From Cognatiluteimonas profundi (GTDB lineage Bacteria; Pseudomonadota; Gammaproteobacteria; Xanthomonadales; Xanthomonadaceae), in assembly GCF_009792795.1 (NCBI RefSeq), contig NZ_VKHQ01000004.1:492659-556658 (forward strand): a DNA stretch of 64,000 bases. The letters run 5' to 3'. The notes under the pieces are model-generated. The model saw only the letters and a program-made list of their open reading frames with translations. It had not been told where the DNA came from and did not search any database. The position numbers were made by a program, and so were the translations under genes. Of the stretch, positions 36,101 through 45,040 are shown piece by piece. Positions within the stretch are counted from its first letter, which is position 1. Every line of letters begins with the position of its first letter.

Positions 36101-37127
36101 CGGTGGAGCAGCCCGGCACCCAGACACGCAGGGTGTCGGCGGCGCCTTTCTCCGCCAGCAGCGCAGGCAGTACCCTGGATTTCAGCGCCTCGAAGGCCGC
36201 GGGATCACGGAAGAATTCCGTCACCCCGATCAGCAGGTCGCGGAACAGGGCCTCGATTTCGATCGGGTCCTTGCGCAGCCGCGCGATGTAGTCGGTCACG
36301 GCGTCCAGCTGCAGGACCTGCATGCGCCGCTGGATGCGGCGCACCAGCGTCTTCTCCTTGTACTGGCCGAAGTCGTGCCCGACCTCGGCCCGCAGCAGCC
36401 CGGTAATCGTCTGCACATGCGCCGGCAGGTCCTGGCGGATGCCGTCCGGCGCCTTGCGGTCGCGGGTCGCGCGCAGGTGCGCCAGGTGCGCGATGAGCAG
36501 CGCCGGGATCTGTTCGACCGGCAGCACGTGGTCGACCAGTCCGGTGGCGGCGGCGCTGGCCGGCATGCCGCTCATCGGGGTGTGGTCCTCGATGGCCTGG
36601 GCGACCGTCAGGCCGCCGTATTCCTTGACCGTGCGCAGGCCGCGGGCCCCGTCGCTGCCGCTGCCCGACAGCACCACGCAGACGGCGTTGTCGCCCTGGT
36701 CCTCGGCCAGCGAACAGAAGAACGTGTCGATCGGCCAGCGATGCTGGCGCGGCGGTGCGGGCGTATGCACCTGCAGGGTGCCGGATTCGATGGTCAGGGT
36801 GGCGTCGGGCGGGATGACATACACATGCCCGGGCTGGACCGGATCGCCATCGGCCGCCTGCACGACCTCCATGCGCGTGCTGCGACCGATGAGTTCGGCG
36901 AGCATGCTGTGGCTGTCTGGCGCCAGGTGCTGGACCAGCACGAATGCCATGCCGCTGTCCGCGGGCATGTGGCTGAAGAAACGCTTGTAGGCCTCCAGGC
37001 CGCCGGCTGAGGCGCCAATCGCCACGATCAACTGCGGTCCGGCGGGAACCAGCGATGTCGATTGTTCCACCGGCACCGCCGTCGCGGTGGCGTCGGCAGG
37101 TGCAGGCTGTGTGTGATTGCGTGCCAT
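33177..37127 (-). CDS. CheB-CheR-PAS hybrid HWE histidine kinase
   Basis: 1316 residues in one chain. A CheB methylesterase domain (IVAIGASAGGLEAYKRF with the Ser, LVQHLAPDSH with the His, LSGSGSDGARG with the Asp) comes first, then a CheR methyltransferase (about 220-500: VWVPGCSTGEEAYSMA, FATDIDDRAIATARAG, CRNLLIYL), a PAS region, a coiled coil with repeated ANEE/INEE heptads (about 670-750), several PAS domains, and an HWE-family kinase with ELNHRVKNTLATVQAIA, IHELATNASKYGAL and LSWTESGGPPV. The start at 37127 has GGGGA 6 nt upstream; a start 16 codons further up is less likely. Co-transcribed with the receiver gene downstream. Confidence 0.93.
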   Translation of the reverse strand: MARNHTQPAPADATATAVPVEQSTSLVPAGPQLIVAIGASAGGLEAYKRFFSHMPADSGMAFVLVQHLAPDSHSMLAELIGRSTRMEVVQAADGDPVQPGHVYVIPPDATLTIESGTLQVHTPAPPRQHRWPIDTFFCSLAEDQGDNAVCVVLSGSGSDGARGLRTVKEYGGLTVAQAIEDHTPMSGMPASAAATGLVDHVLPVEQIPALLIAHLAHLRATRDRKAPDGIRQDLPAHVQTITGLLRAEVGHDFGQYKEKTLVRRIQRRMQVLQLDAVTDYIARLRKDPIEIEALFRDLLIGVTEFFRDPAAFEALKSRVLPALLAEKGAADTLRVWVPGCSTGEEAYSMAIAICEVVGDRRGAPKVQIFATDIDDRAIATARAGRYSGPLVGVTPERESRWFTTDGEDRCVAKTIREMCVFSVHSAIKDPPFSQLDIVSCRNLLIYLNAELQQRLLRVFHYALRPGGYLLLGPSESLARSAALFTVLDKKERLYQRRNDNIPNGVPIFRSPAGIAHPGTAASRSATTRSRAQVDDALDRGVWRALEKYSPAYVVIDGNHDIVRFSGNTARYLGPSTGSASLNLFSLLHKGLRSAARTSVQQASSQHRMVVQEGLDIDVEGQRQPLRLIAAPLHEADGGKDLYVIAFDAVERAPPGAQAGGGATESARITALEQELEQTRQQLQAATEQQETANEELMSANEEYQSVNEELQSANEELETSKEEMQSINEELQTINAELQGKNETLARLYNDLQNLMESTQIATLFLDTALHVTGFTSGMGQVFHLREGDRGRPITEIATRVQYPQLQDDVRQVLRTLAPVERVLRGGDGVPSYLLRVRPYRTVDNVIDGTVLTFIDVTEREAQETERARLAAIVEWSKDAIVGYALDGTITSWNSGAERVLGYKPGTVIGHSLAMLLPAGQEDQLQRLLAACADPEGVTKFEATWRRQNGSTVAIDLSCSPVRDASGQVVSGSAIARDVTDRRRADRALHDSEFRLAAILEQTSMGLAQTNVEGRFELVNPRFCEIVGRTARELYRLRVQDILHPDDVQQNLDLVRTLLAERSHFQLDLRFVRPDGRFVWTSNSVTAMLGGDHAPRHIISAVLDITEQKLASQHVDLMLDELNHRVKNTLATVQAIAMQTLTQSTSMEAFRTAFGARLLALSNTHNLLAHDAWTGAQLRDIIASELAPYLRDRDSEEQARARLAGGDLLLNPKMALALSMAIHELATNASKYGALSGAQGDVTVRWHARDEGGQPWLHLSWTESGGPPVTPPARRGFGTRLITEGLAFELNGEATLDYVETGVSCVIHVPLSEAAP

Positions 37128-37224
37128 GGTCCCCGGCGGATGTTGTCCGTGGCCCGAGTATCGGCCCACATCCATGACCGGGCAAACGCGACAGTGCAGG
37201 CGCGACGGCCATGCAACCGCTGCA

Positions 37225-38352
37225 TCAGCGACTCGCGAAAAGATCCCCCTGCGGCGAGGGCGGAACGGGTGCGACGAAGCGGCTGCTGTTCAGCGCGGGC
37301 AGGCGGCCGTAACCCAGGCGGGCATGCGCCTTGTGGAAGCGCTGCGCCAGCAGTTGCGCGAACGGGCCTTCGCCGCGGGACCGCAGGCCGAAACGGCTGT
37401 CGTAATCCTTGCCGCCGCGCATCTGCTGGATGAGGCTCATCACGTGCGCGGCGCGGTCGGGATGGTGCAGCTGCAACCATTCGCGCCATACCTGCTTCAA
37501 CTCGTGCGGCAGCCGCAGCAGCACGTAGCCGGCGGCACGCGCGCCGTGGTCGTGCGCGGCGTGGAGGATGTGCTCGAGTTCGTGGTCGGTGATCATCGGG
37601 ATGACGGGTGCGACCATCACCCCGACCGGCACGCCAGCGTCCGCAAGAACCCGCATCGCCCGCAGCTTGCCGTGCGGCGCGGTGGCGCGCGGCTCCATCT
37701 TCGCCGCCAGGTGGTTGTCGAGCGTGGTGATCGAGAAATACACGGTGACCAGCCGCTCGCGCGCCATCGCCGCAAGCAGGTCGAGGTCGCGCGTGATCAG
37801 CGCGCTCTTGGTGACGAAGCTCACCGGATGGCGGCACTCGGCCAGCAACTCCAGCACCTCGCGGGTGATGCGGTAGCGGCGCTCGATCGGCTGGTAGGCG
37901 TCGGTGTTGATGCCCAGCGCGATGGCGGACGGCACGTAGCCCGGCTTGGACAGTTCATGCCGCAGGCGCTCGGCGGCGTTGGTCTTGGCATACAGGCGCG
38001 TCTCGAAATCCAGCCCCGGCGACAGGTCGAGGTAGGCGTGCGAGGGCCGCGCAAAGCAGTACACGCAGCCGTGCTCGCAACCGCGATACGGATTGACCGA
38101 CTGGCTGAAGCCGACGTCGGGCGAGCTGTTGCGGCTGATGACCGAGCGCGCGCGTTCCTCGGTGACGCGCGTGTCCGGATGCGGAGCAACGGGCGCGACG
38201 TCGTCGTCTGCCGCGTTGGCGTACACCGAGCCCCAGCCGTCGTCCTCGCCGTGGGCGACGGTCTTCTCGAAGCGGCCATGGACCCGGGAGGCCGCGCCGC
38301 GGCCCTTGATCGGCGCCCGTGCCCTGCGGGCGTCCTCGCGTGCATCGTTCAC
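37225..38352 (-). CDS. Radical SAM protein, PA0069/SPL-like
   Basis: 375 residues. The 4Fe-4S cluster motif is CEHGCVYC within VNPYRGCEHGCVYCFARPSH. Later blocks are DFETRLYAKTNAAERLRHEL, GINTDAYQPIERRYRITREV and VTVYFSITTLDNHLAAKMEP, which match the PA0069/spore-photoproduct-lyase-like COG1533 group. The reaction of this proteobacterial branch is not established. The N-terminal 60 residues (KGRGAASRVHGRFEK) are conserved in the branch. Divergent from the cardiolipin synthase gene. Confidence 0.9.
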   Translation of the reverse strand: MNDAREDARRARAPIKGRGAASRVHGRFEKTVAHGEDDGWGSVYANAADDDVAPVAPHPDTRVTEERARSVISRNSSPDVGFSQSVNPYRGCEHGCVYCFARPSHAYLDLSPGLDFETRLYAKTNAAERLRHELSKPGYVPSAIALGINTDAYQPIERRYRITREVLELLAECRHPVSFVTKSALITRDLDLLAAMARERLVTVYFSITTLDNHLAAKMEPRATAPHGKLRAMRVLADAGVPVGVMVAPVIPMITDHELEHILHAAHDHGARAAGYVLLRLPHELKQVWREWLQLHHPDRAAHVMSLIQQMRGGKDYDSRFGLRSRGEGPFAQLLAQRFHKAHARLGYGRLPALNSSRFVAPVPPSPQGDLFASR

Positions 38353-38408
38353 CGCGACAGCCTACGCTGCAGCCGTCGCAACGCCCGCGACACGCCGCTG
38401 AATCCTTC

Positions 38409-39854
38409 ATGCTCGACGCATTGCACGCCGACTGGTTGTGGCTCCATCACTTCCCCCACTTCGCGCTGTACCTGACGCTGGGATGGATCGGTTACCTGGT
38501 CTGGCTGGGCGGCTGGATCGTGCTGCAGAAGCGCGCCCCGGCGGCGACGCTCGGGTGGCTGCTGGCACTGGCCGCCCTGCCCTACATCGGCTTCCTCATC
38601 TATTACGTGCTCGGACCGCAGCGGATCAAGCGCCAGCGCCTGCGTCGCGCCCGCTCGCGGGTCGCGCTTCCGCAAGCGCAGGGCACGGTCGAGGAAGCGG
38701 AGACCCGTGAACTGTCGCGACTGGCGCAGGCGACCACCGGCCTGCCCATCACCACCGCGACCAGCGTGCGCCTGCTGGTCGACGGCGCGGCGACCTACGA
38801 CGCGCTGCTGGCCGACATCCGCCAGGCGCAGCACCAGATCCATCTGGAGTACTACATCTATTCGCCCGACGTGACCGGCACCCTGCTGCGTGACGCGCTG
38901 GTGGAGCGCGCGCGCAACGGCGTCGTCGTGCGCCTGCTGCTCGATGCGCTGGGCTCGTCGCATTGCCCGCGCCGCTTCTTCGCGCCGCTGCTGGCCGCCG
39001 GCGGCGAACTCGCGTGGTTCCATCCGATGCGCTTTGGCCGGATCTGGAAACGACCGTGGCTCAACCTGCGGTCGCACCGCAAGATCGTGGTGATCGACGG
39101 CCGCGTCGGCTTCACCGGCGGCATCAACGTGACCGACGAGGAGAACGAACGCCTGCGCAGCGACGCCTACCGCGACCTGCACCTGCGACTGGAAGGCGAT
39201 TCGGTGCGGTCGCTGCAGCAGGTGTTCGTCGAGGACTGGGCCTACGCCACCGGCAAGCGCGACTTCATCGCCTCGGTCGCGAAGGTCATGCCACCCGCGC
39301 AGCACGGCGCGATCAACGCGCAGGTGCTGACCTCGGGACCGGATTCGCCGTGGGAGGCCATCCATCGCCTGCACGTGGGCGCGATCAACGCGGCGCGCAA
39401 ACGCCTGTGGCTGGTGACGCCCTACTTCGTGCCGGGAACGGCCGCGATGATGGCGCTGACGTCCGCGGCGCTGGCCGGCCTGGACGTGCGGATCATGGTC
39501 CCGCGCAGCAGCGACAGCCGGGTTGTCACCTATGCGGCGCGCTCGTATTTCGACGACCTGCTCATGGCGGGCGTCAAGATCCACGAGTACGGGCCGCGGA
39601 TGCTGCATACCAAGGCGATGCTGGTCGATGACGACGTGGCGATCATCGGCAGCGCCAACTTCGATGCCCGCAGCTTCCGGCTGAATTTCGAGGTGTCGGT
39701 GATGTTTGCCGACAGTGGCATCGCGGGTGAATTGGCGGCGTTGATCGCAGCCGAGTTCGCCTCGGCCCCGCGTGTGCGCGAGCAACGCGGGCGGTCGCTA
39801 TGGACGGTACGGCTGCCCGAGGCCCTGGCCCGCCTGCTGTCGCCGGTGCTGTGA
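38409..39854 (+). CDS. cls: Cardiolipin synthase, phospholipase D type
   Basis: 481 residues. Two N-terminal membrane helices (YLTLGWIGYLVWLGGWIVLQ and TLGWLLALAALPYIGFLIYY) precede two PLD domains with intact HKD motifs: RSHRKIVVIDGRVGFTGGIN and MLHTKAMLVDDDVAIIGSAN. It joins two phosphatidylglycerols to cardiolipin or uses PE. The paralogue (ClsA, B or C type) is best matched by ClsA because of the N-terminal helices. The ATG at 38409 is 56 bp from the divergent radical SAM gene. Confidence 0.92.
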   Translation: MLDALHADWLWLHHFPHFALYLTLGWIGYLVWLGGWIVLQKRAPAATLGWLLALAALPYIGFLIYYVLGPQRIKRQRLRRARSRVALPQAQGTVEEAETRELSRLAQATTGLPITTATSVRLLVDGAATYDALLADIRQAQHQIHLEYYIYSPDVTGTLLRDALVERARNGVVVRLLLDALGSSHCPRRFFAPLLAAGGELAWFHPMRFGRIWKRPWLNLRSHRKIVVIDGRVGFTGGINVTDEENERLRSDAYRDLHLRLEGDSVRSLQQVFVEDWAYATGKRDFIASVAKVMPPAQHGAINAQVLTSGPDSPWEAIHRLHVGAINAARKRLWLVTPYFVPGTAAMMALTSAALAGLDVRIMVPRSSDSRVVTYAARSYFDDLLMAGVKIHEYGPRMLHTKAMLVDDDVAIIGSANFDARSFRLNFEVSVMFADSGIAGELAALIAAEFASAPRVREQRGRSLWTVRLPEALARLLSPVL

Positions 39855-39951
39855 CTGCGCTGCGGGGCGCGGGCGTTCCACATTCGGGGGATCGCCCTTA
39901 GACTGGCCGTGATCGCAGCTGGGGCTGCGACGCTGGCGCGAGGAGCGTGCG

Positions 39952-40209
39952 ATGCCTTGGGTGTACCTGCTGTTGGCACTGGTCGCCATGGCGATCGCCT
40001 TCAAGACCACATCCCTTGCCCTCGCGGCAATCTGCCTGCTGGCTGCGCTCGGCCTGCTCGTGGCATGGACGTTGGGCCTGTTGGCCCAGCGCGTCGGCAG
40101 CCGCAGCCGTGACGAGGCCATGCTGCTCGATCCGCAGGAGCTGCGCCGGCTGCGTGAACAGGCCGAGGCGAGGCGCACGCAGGCCCCGCCGGAACCACCC
40201 GCCGCTTGA
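39952..40209 (+). CDS. Small two-helix membrane protein
   Basis: 85 residues. Two hydrophobic helices ([20 protein letters not shown] and [20 protein letters not shown]) are followed by a basic, charged cytoplasmic tail ([14 protein letters not shown]). The upstream GAGGAGC is a fair ribosome site. It lies 19 bp before pdxJ, so they are likely co-transcribed. No family recognised. Confidence 0.72.
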   Translation: MPWVYLLLALVAMAIAFKTTSLALAAICLLAALGLLVAWTLGLLAQRVGSRSRDEAMLLDPQELRRLREQAEARRTQAPPEPPAA

Positions 40210-40228
40210 GACGGCAGGAACCGCCGCG

Positions 40229-40984
40229 ATGACGCTGCTCAGCGTCAACGTCAACAAGATCGCGGTGTTGCGCAATTCGCGCGGCGGCAGCGCGCCGGAC
40301 GTCGTGCGGGCCGCGCGCGCATGCCTGGACGCCGGCGCTCACGGCATCACCGTGCATCCGCGCCCCGACGCACGACATATCCGCAGCGACGACGTGCTGG
40401 CACTTGCGGCTTTGTGCCGCGATCGCGGCGTCGAGTTCAACCTGGAAGGCAATCCCTTCGCCCCGCCGCGCGCGGACTATCCAGGCTTCCACGCGTTGTG
40501 CGCGCAGGCGCGGCCGGCGCAGGCCACCCTCGTGCCCGATGCGGACCAGCAGCTGACATCGGATCACGGCTTCGATTTCGCGCGCGATGGCGAGCGCCTG
40601 CGCCCAACTGTTGCCGCGTTGCGGGCGCTGGGTTGCCGGGTCAGCCTGTTCGTCGATGCGGATGACGCCAGGGTCGCCGAGGCGGCGGCCGTGGGCGCGG
40701 ATCGGGTCGAGCTGTACACCGGGCCCTTCGCCGAGGCCTTTGCGGCCGGCGACCCCGGCGCGGCGCTGGCAGCCTGCGCGGCGACGGCTCGGCGCGCGCA
40801 GGCTGCAGGCCTGGGCGTCAACGCCGGGCACGACCTGAGCCAGGCCAACCTTGCCGCTTTCCTCGGGGCCGTGCCGCGGGTGCTGGAAGTCTCCATCGGC
40901 CACGCCCTGATCGACGAGGCGCTGTACGCCGGCCTCGATGCAACCGTGCGCGCCTACATCGCCATCCTGCAGTCGGCTGGCTGA
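40229..40984 (+). CDS. pdxJ: Pyridoxine 5'-phosphate synthase PdxJ
   Basis: 251 residues. It condenses 1-deoxyxylulose-5-phosphate with 3-amino-2-oxopropyl phosphate, the last ring-forming step of vitamin B6 synthesis. Conserved blocks are [97 protein letters not shown] and [13 protein letters not shown]. The ATG at 40229 starts the standard N-terminus; a longer frame would run through the upstream gene. Confidence 0.95.
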   Translation: MTLLSVNVNKIAVLRNSRGGSAPDVVRAARACLDAGAHGITVHPRPDARHIRSDDVLALAALCRDRGVEFNLEGNPFAPPRADYPGFHALCAQARPAQATLVPDADQQLTSDHGFDFARDGERLRPTVAALRALGCRVSLFVDADDARVAEAAAVGADRVELYTGPFAEAFAAGDPGAALAACAATARRAQAAGLGVNAGHDLSQANLAAFLGAVPRVLEVSIGHALIDEALYAGLDATVRAYIAILQSAG

Positions 40985-41291
40985 CAGCGCCGGTCGCACG
41001 GGCCGTCGCGCAGGCACGCCTCGGCGCAGCAGTCCGCACCTGTTGCGGATTCCAGCGTGCCCGGGCCAGCGCCAGCGCATCACAGACGCCCGACTCGCCG
41101 CCATTGGCGTCGGTGCGCGCTTTCCGCCCGCGGGCGATCCCGCATCACGCTGATCAAGCGGCGTTGTCGACGCCGGGTGTCACTGGCATTGCAGCGCGTG
41201 CCTGGCGCCAATGAAAAACGCCGCCCGGGGGCGGCGTTGTCCAGTCGGTCCGGCGAGATGCACCGGCGGCGCGCTGCAGGAGCGCCGCAGG
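40985..41291. other. 307-bp gap between convergent genes
   Basis: No gene supported. It holds the minus-strand terminator at 41214-41238 near the exbD end. The rest, from pdxJ to about 41210, shows only GC-rich sequence with no clear stem-T-run for pdxJ. Confidence 0.5.
41214..41238 (-). terminator. Terminator of the tonB-exbB-exbD-exbD operon
   Basis: A 9-bp perfect stem (AACGCCGCC/GGCGGCGTT) with a 4-nt loop, ending in five T on the minus strand, placed about 50 bp after the last exbD. Confidence 0.85.
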
Positions 41292-41705
41292 TTACTTCTT
41301 GACGAAGCCGATCTTCTGCATGTTTGCATTGCGCGCGGTCGCGAGCACCTTGGCCAGCACGCCGTAATCGGCGTCGTCGTTGGTGTCGATCTCCAACGTC
41401 GGCTGGTTGTTCGGGTCGCGCTCGACCTCGCTTTCCATCATGTTGCGCAAGGCCGACATCGGCGTCGGGCTTTCGTTCCAGAACACCTGGCCGGAAGCAT
41501 CGATGCGCAGTTTGATCGGCTCCGGCGGGGTGGTGTCCGGCGGCGGGGTGACGCTGCGCTGCGGCAGGTCGATGTCGATCGGATACGACAGGATCGGTGC
41601 CGTCACCATGAAGATGATCAGCAACACCAGCATCACGTCGACGAGCGGCGTGACGTTGATGTCGGCCATCGGCGCGCCGGTCGCGGAGTTAGAACTGAAA
41701 GCCAT
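41292..41705 (-). CDS. exbD2: ExbD/TolR family protein (second copy)
   Basis: 137 residues. One N-terminal membrane helix carries the essential Asp in [20 protein letters not shown], followed by a periplasmic domain ending [18 protein letters not shown]. ExbD works with ExbB to pass proton-motive force to TonB. It follows the first exbD after 12 bp and differs clearly from it, so it is a tandem paralogue. In Xanthomonas campestris a tonB-exbB-exbD1-exbD2 cluster is described in which exbD2 is not needed for iron uptake. Confidence 0.92.
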   Translation of the reverse strand: MAFSSNSATGAPMADINVTPLVDVMLVLLIIFMVTAPILSYPIDIDLPQRSVTPPPDTTPPEPIKLRIDASGQVFWNESPTPMSALRNMMESEVERDPNNQPTLEIDTNDDADYGVLAKVLATARNANMQKIGFVKK

Positions 41706-41717
41706 CCTCGGTGCTCC

Positions 41718-42140
41718 CTACGGGCGTTCTTTGGTGGCGATGAAGCCGACCTTGGCGATGCCCTGCTGCTGGGCGATGTTCACCACGTCACTGACGATGC
41801 GGTACTTGGTGGTCGCGTCGCCGCGCACGTTGACCTCGGGCTGCGGTGTCTTCTGCGCCTCGACGGACAGCTGGCTCTCCAGCTGGTCGCGGGTCACCGG
41901 GGCGTCGTTCCAGTACAGATGGCCATCCTCCTGCACCGTCACCGTGATCGGCGGCGTCGGCGGCACCTTGTCGGGCCGCTTGTCCAGGTTCGCCTGTGGC
42001 AGCTCGACCTTGACCTTGTGCGACATCAAGGGCGCCGTGATCATGAAGATGATGAGCAGGACCAACATCACGTCCACGAGGGGCGTGACGTTGATCTCGG
42101 ACATCGGGGCCCCGTTCTGGGTGCCACTGCTGAAGGCCAT
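41718..42140 (-). CDS. exbD1: Biopolymer transport protein ExbD (first copy)
   Basis: 140 residues. The helix [20 protein letters not shown] carries the proton-path Asp, and the periplasmic part reads VKVELPQANLDKRPDKVPPT through VNVRGDATTKYRIVSDVVNI. It lies between exbB and the second exbD in one operon (35 bp and 12 bp). Both copies share an MAFSSxT N-terminus, supporting recent tandem duplication. Confidence 0.93.
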   Translation of the reverse strand: MAFSSGTQNGAPMSEINVTPLVDVMLVLLIIFMITAPLMSHKVKVELPQANLDKRPDKVPPTPPITVTVQEDGHLYWNDAPVTRDQLESQLSVEAQKTPQPEVNVRGDATTKYRIVSDVVNIAQQQGIAKVGFIATKERP

Positions 42141-42175
42141 GGGCCGGACTCCGTGTTTCTGTCGTTCGCTTGGAC

Positions 42176-42949
42176 TTACTGCTTCGCCGGGAGTTCGCCG
42201 ACGCGGGCGCCGGTGGCGAAGAAGTCGTGCAGGTCGTGGGCGAAGGTGTCGAACTTGTTGTACGTCACGCGGTTCAGGCGCACGAAGAAGTTGTAACCCA
42301 GCACGGCCGGGATCGCGGTGAACAGACCGATCGCGGTCATGATCAGCGCTTCACCCACCGGACCTGCGACCGCATCGATCGATGCCTGGCCGGTGGCGCC
42401 GATGCGGATCAGGGCGCCGTAGATGCCCCACACCGTACCCAGCAGACCGACGAAGGGAGCGGTCGAACCGACCGTCGCCAGCACCGTCAGACCCGACTCC
42501 AGCCGCATCGATTCGCGGGTCACGGCCTGACGCAGGGCGCGATCGACGAACTCCGAGCGGTTCAGCGATTCCACCAGGCGCGAGCCTTCGTGGCGCTGGT
42601 GGTGGGCGGCGGCCTGTGCGGCGTCGAGCGCGATCTTGGAGAACGGCTCGCGGCGCGGCTGCTCTTCCATGTAGCGGATCGCGTCCTGCGCGTTGGTGGT
42701 TTCCCAGAACGTGCTGACGACGCGGTCGGCGCCACGGCGCAGGGCCATGTTCTTGAACAGGTTGATCACGATCCAGTAGATCGACATCGCGGACATGATC
42801 AGCAGGGTGAGCAGCACCGCCCACTGAACTGCGTAGTTTCCAGGCGTGCTCATCATTTCGCTGAGCAGATGGTCGACGCCCATCTGGGTCAGCGCGGTGG
42901 CAGCGTTGGTGCCCCCGGTCGCAGCGGCGTTAGTGGTTTCCTGCAGCAT
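42176..42949 (-). CDS. exbB: MotA/TolQ/ExbB proton channel protein ExbB
   Basis: 257 residues, three membrane helices. The first is WAVLLTLLIMSAMSIYWIVI; the two long C-terminal helices include LTVLATVGSTAPFVGLLGTV and GLFTAIPAVLGYNFFVRLNR, with the conserved Thr/Pro features of the proton channel. The N-terminus is a short Ala/Thr-rich extension. Middle gene of tonB-exbB-exbD-exbD; the function is to energise TonB-dependent outer-membrane receptors. Confidence 0.95.
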   Translation of the reverse strand: MLQETTNAAATGGTNAATALTQMGVDHLLSEMMSTPGNYAVQWAVLLTLLIMSAMSIYWIVINLFKNMALRRGADRVVSTFWETTNAQDAIRYMEEQPRREPFSKIALDAAQAAAHHQRHEGSRLVESLNRSEFVDRALRQAVTRESMRLESGLTVLATVGSTAPFVGLLGTVWGIYGALIRIGATGQASIDAVAGPVGEALIMTAIGLFTAIPAVLGYNFFVRLNRVTYNKFDTFAHDLHDFFATGARVGELPAKQ

Positions 42950-43024
42950 GACGCTTACCTTTGGATGTGGTGGTTTGGGAGAGACGTTTGGAGCTGTGCG
43001 GCGGTGGTGATCGTTGGATATGGA

Positions 43025-43687
<663 letters not shown>

Positions 43688-43775
43688 GCGAGGGGAACTC
43701 GGGTGTGGCCGGGCGCCATCGCGCCGCGGAAGGTGTCGAATAACCGCGACCAATCAGATCGCGGGAACCTCTAAG

Positions 43776-43804
43776 CTTATACCAATCACGCGGATGTGCA
43801 CCAA
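43776..43804 (-). promoter_or_regulatory. Probable sigma-70 promoter of the tonB operon
   Basis: On the minus strand: -35 TTGGTG (43799-43804), 17-bp spacer and -10 TATAAG (43776-43781). It is followed by 80-90 nt of leader before the tonB ATG. No Fur-box is recognised nearby. Confidence 0.6.
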
Positions 43805-43820
43805 CCGCGCTTGCGCTTGG

Positions 43821-44939
43821 TTACTTGTGCCCTGGCTTGGCGGCGAGCTTGTTGGCCTCGGCCGCGTTTGCGGGGCTCACGCCCTTCTTCAAGGCAAGCT
43901 GCGCCGCTACCCGCGCCTCGCCAGTGCGCTTTTCATTCCACAGCACGCGCGCCAGGTTGAGCGCCGCCAGGCCATCGGCAGCCATCGGCGCGGCCTTGCC
44001 GTACATGGCAATGGCGGTGGCGGCGTCCCCTGCGGCATAGGCGTCCTGCGCAATCACCGAGTAGGCCTTGGCCAGGTCCGGGGATGGCTGGATGACGCCC
44101 TTGGCGACGCCCTCCTCGATGATCGCCCGCGCCTGCGCCGGTTTGCCGTCATTGATGTAGCCCGCGTACAGGGCCCGGTACTGGGCGGCATCCTTGAGCG
44201 CGCCCTTGCCTTGCGCGGCGGCGAGCAGCGCCGTCGCCTTGGCCGGCTCGTTGCCCTGCTGGTAGGCGGCGGCGGCATTCATCAGTGCCTGCGTGTTCGT
44301 CGGGTCGGCGGCGTAGATCTGTTCGTAGAGCCTGGCGGCTTCATCCGGGCGGTGCACCTGCGCGAGCAGGCTCGCCTTCATGCCCAGGTATTCGGGTGCC
44401 TGTGACCTGGTTTCCGTCATCAGCCGCTCGACAGTGGCCAAGGCCTCGGCCGGATGCTGGGTCTGGTACTGCATCACCGCCAGGTTGTACATCACCTGGA
44501 AATGCTCGTCGTTGTCCAGGCCATTGCTGTCGACGGCAAGCTTGAAGTCGGCGGCAGCCTTGTCCTTGTCGCCCGCGTCGGCCGCTGCGGTCGCGGCAAG
44601 CTGATAGGCGAAGCTGCGCTCGTAGGCGTTGCTCGACGTCGATCCCAGCGCTTCGGCCTTCTCGATCGCCGGCGTGTATTGCTTTGCCTGGTAGAGCGCG
44701 ACGACCTCGGCCAGGACCTTGCCGCCGGATTTCGTGGCCTCCAGCTCGGGCGAGATGCGGGTGGCATTGGGGAATTTCGCGTCGGCGGCGACCTTGCCCT
44801 TGGCAGCCTGTTCCTGCTTGTGGTGGGCGCGAACCTCTTCCGCGTCGTAGCGGCCAACCTGCGCCGAGGCGACAGTGGATGCCAGCACGGCGATGGCAAA
44901 CAGCGCGATGGAAGCGCGCGGGCGAGGAGCTGTATTCAA
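43821..44939 (-). CDS. Periplasmic TPR-repeat protein
   Basis: 372 residues. A signal peptide (SIALFAIAVLASTVASAQ) precedes a charged region and at least five tetratricopeptide-like repeats, for example HPAEALATVERLMTETRSQA, RPDEAARLYEQIYAADPTNT, GNEPAKATALLAAAQGKGAL and GDAATAIAMYGKAAPMA. TPRs are protein-binding scaffolds. It lies directly upstream of tonB on the same strand but has its own promoter gap, so a role with the Ton system is only a suggestion. Confidence 0.87.
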   Translation of the reverse strand: MNTAPRPRASIALFAIAVLASTVASAQVGRYDAEEVRAHHKQEQAAKGKVAADAKFPNATRISPELEATKSGGKVLAEVVALYQAKQYTPAIEKAEALGSTSSNAYERSFAYQLAATAAADAGDKDKAAADFKLAVDSNGLDNDEHFQVMYNLAVMQYQTQHPAEALATVERLMTETRSQAPEYLGMKASLLAQVHRPDEAARLYEQIYAADPTNTQALMNAAAAYQQGNEPAKATALLAAAQGKGALKDAAQYRALYAGYINDGKPAQARAIIEEGVAKGVIQPSPDLAKAYSVIAQDAYAAGDAATAIAMYGKAAPMAADGLAALNLARVLWNEKRTGEARVAAQLALKKGVSPANAAEANKLAAKPGHK

Positions 44940-45040
44940 TGGATGATCCTGGTGGGGTTGGAGCCGAAACGCTGGCGCGGCGTCGAGGCCGCGCGCAAAT
45001 TAGCAGAAAGTTCGCCAAGCGGCTGTGTCGGTCGTCTCGT

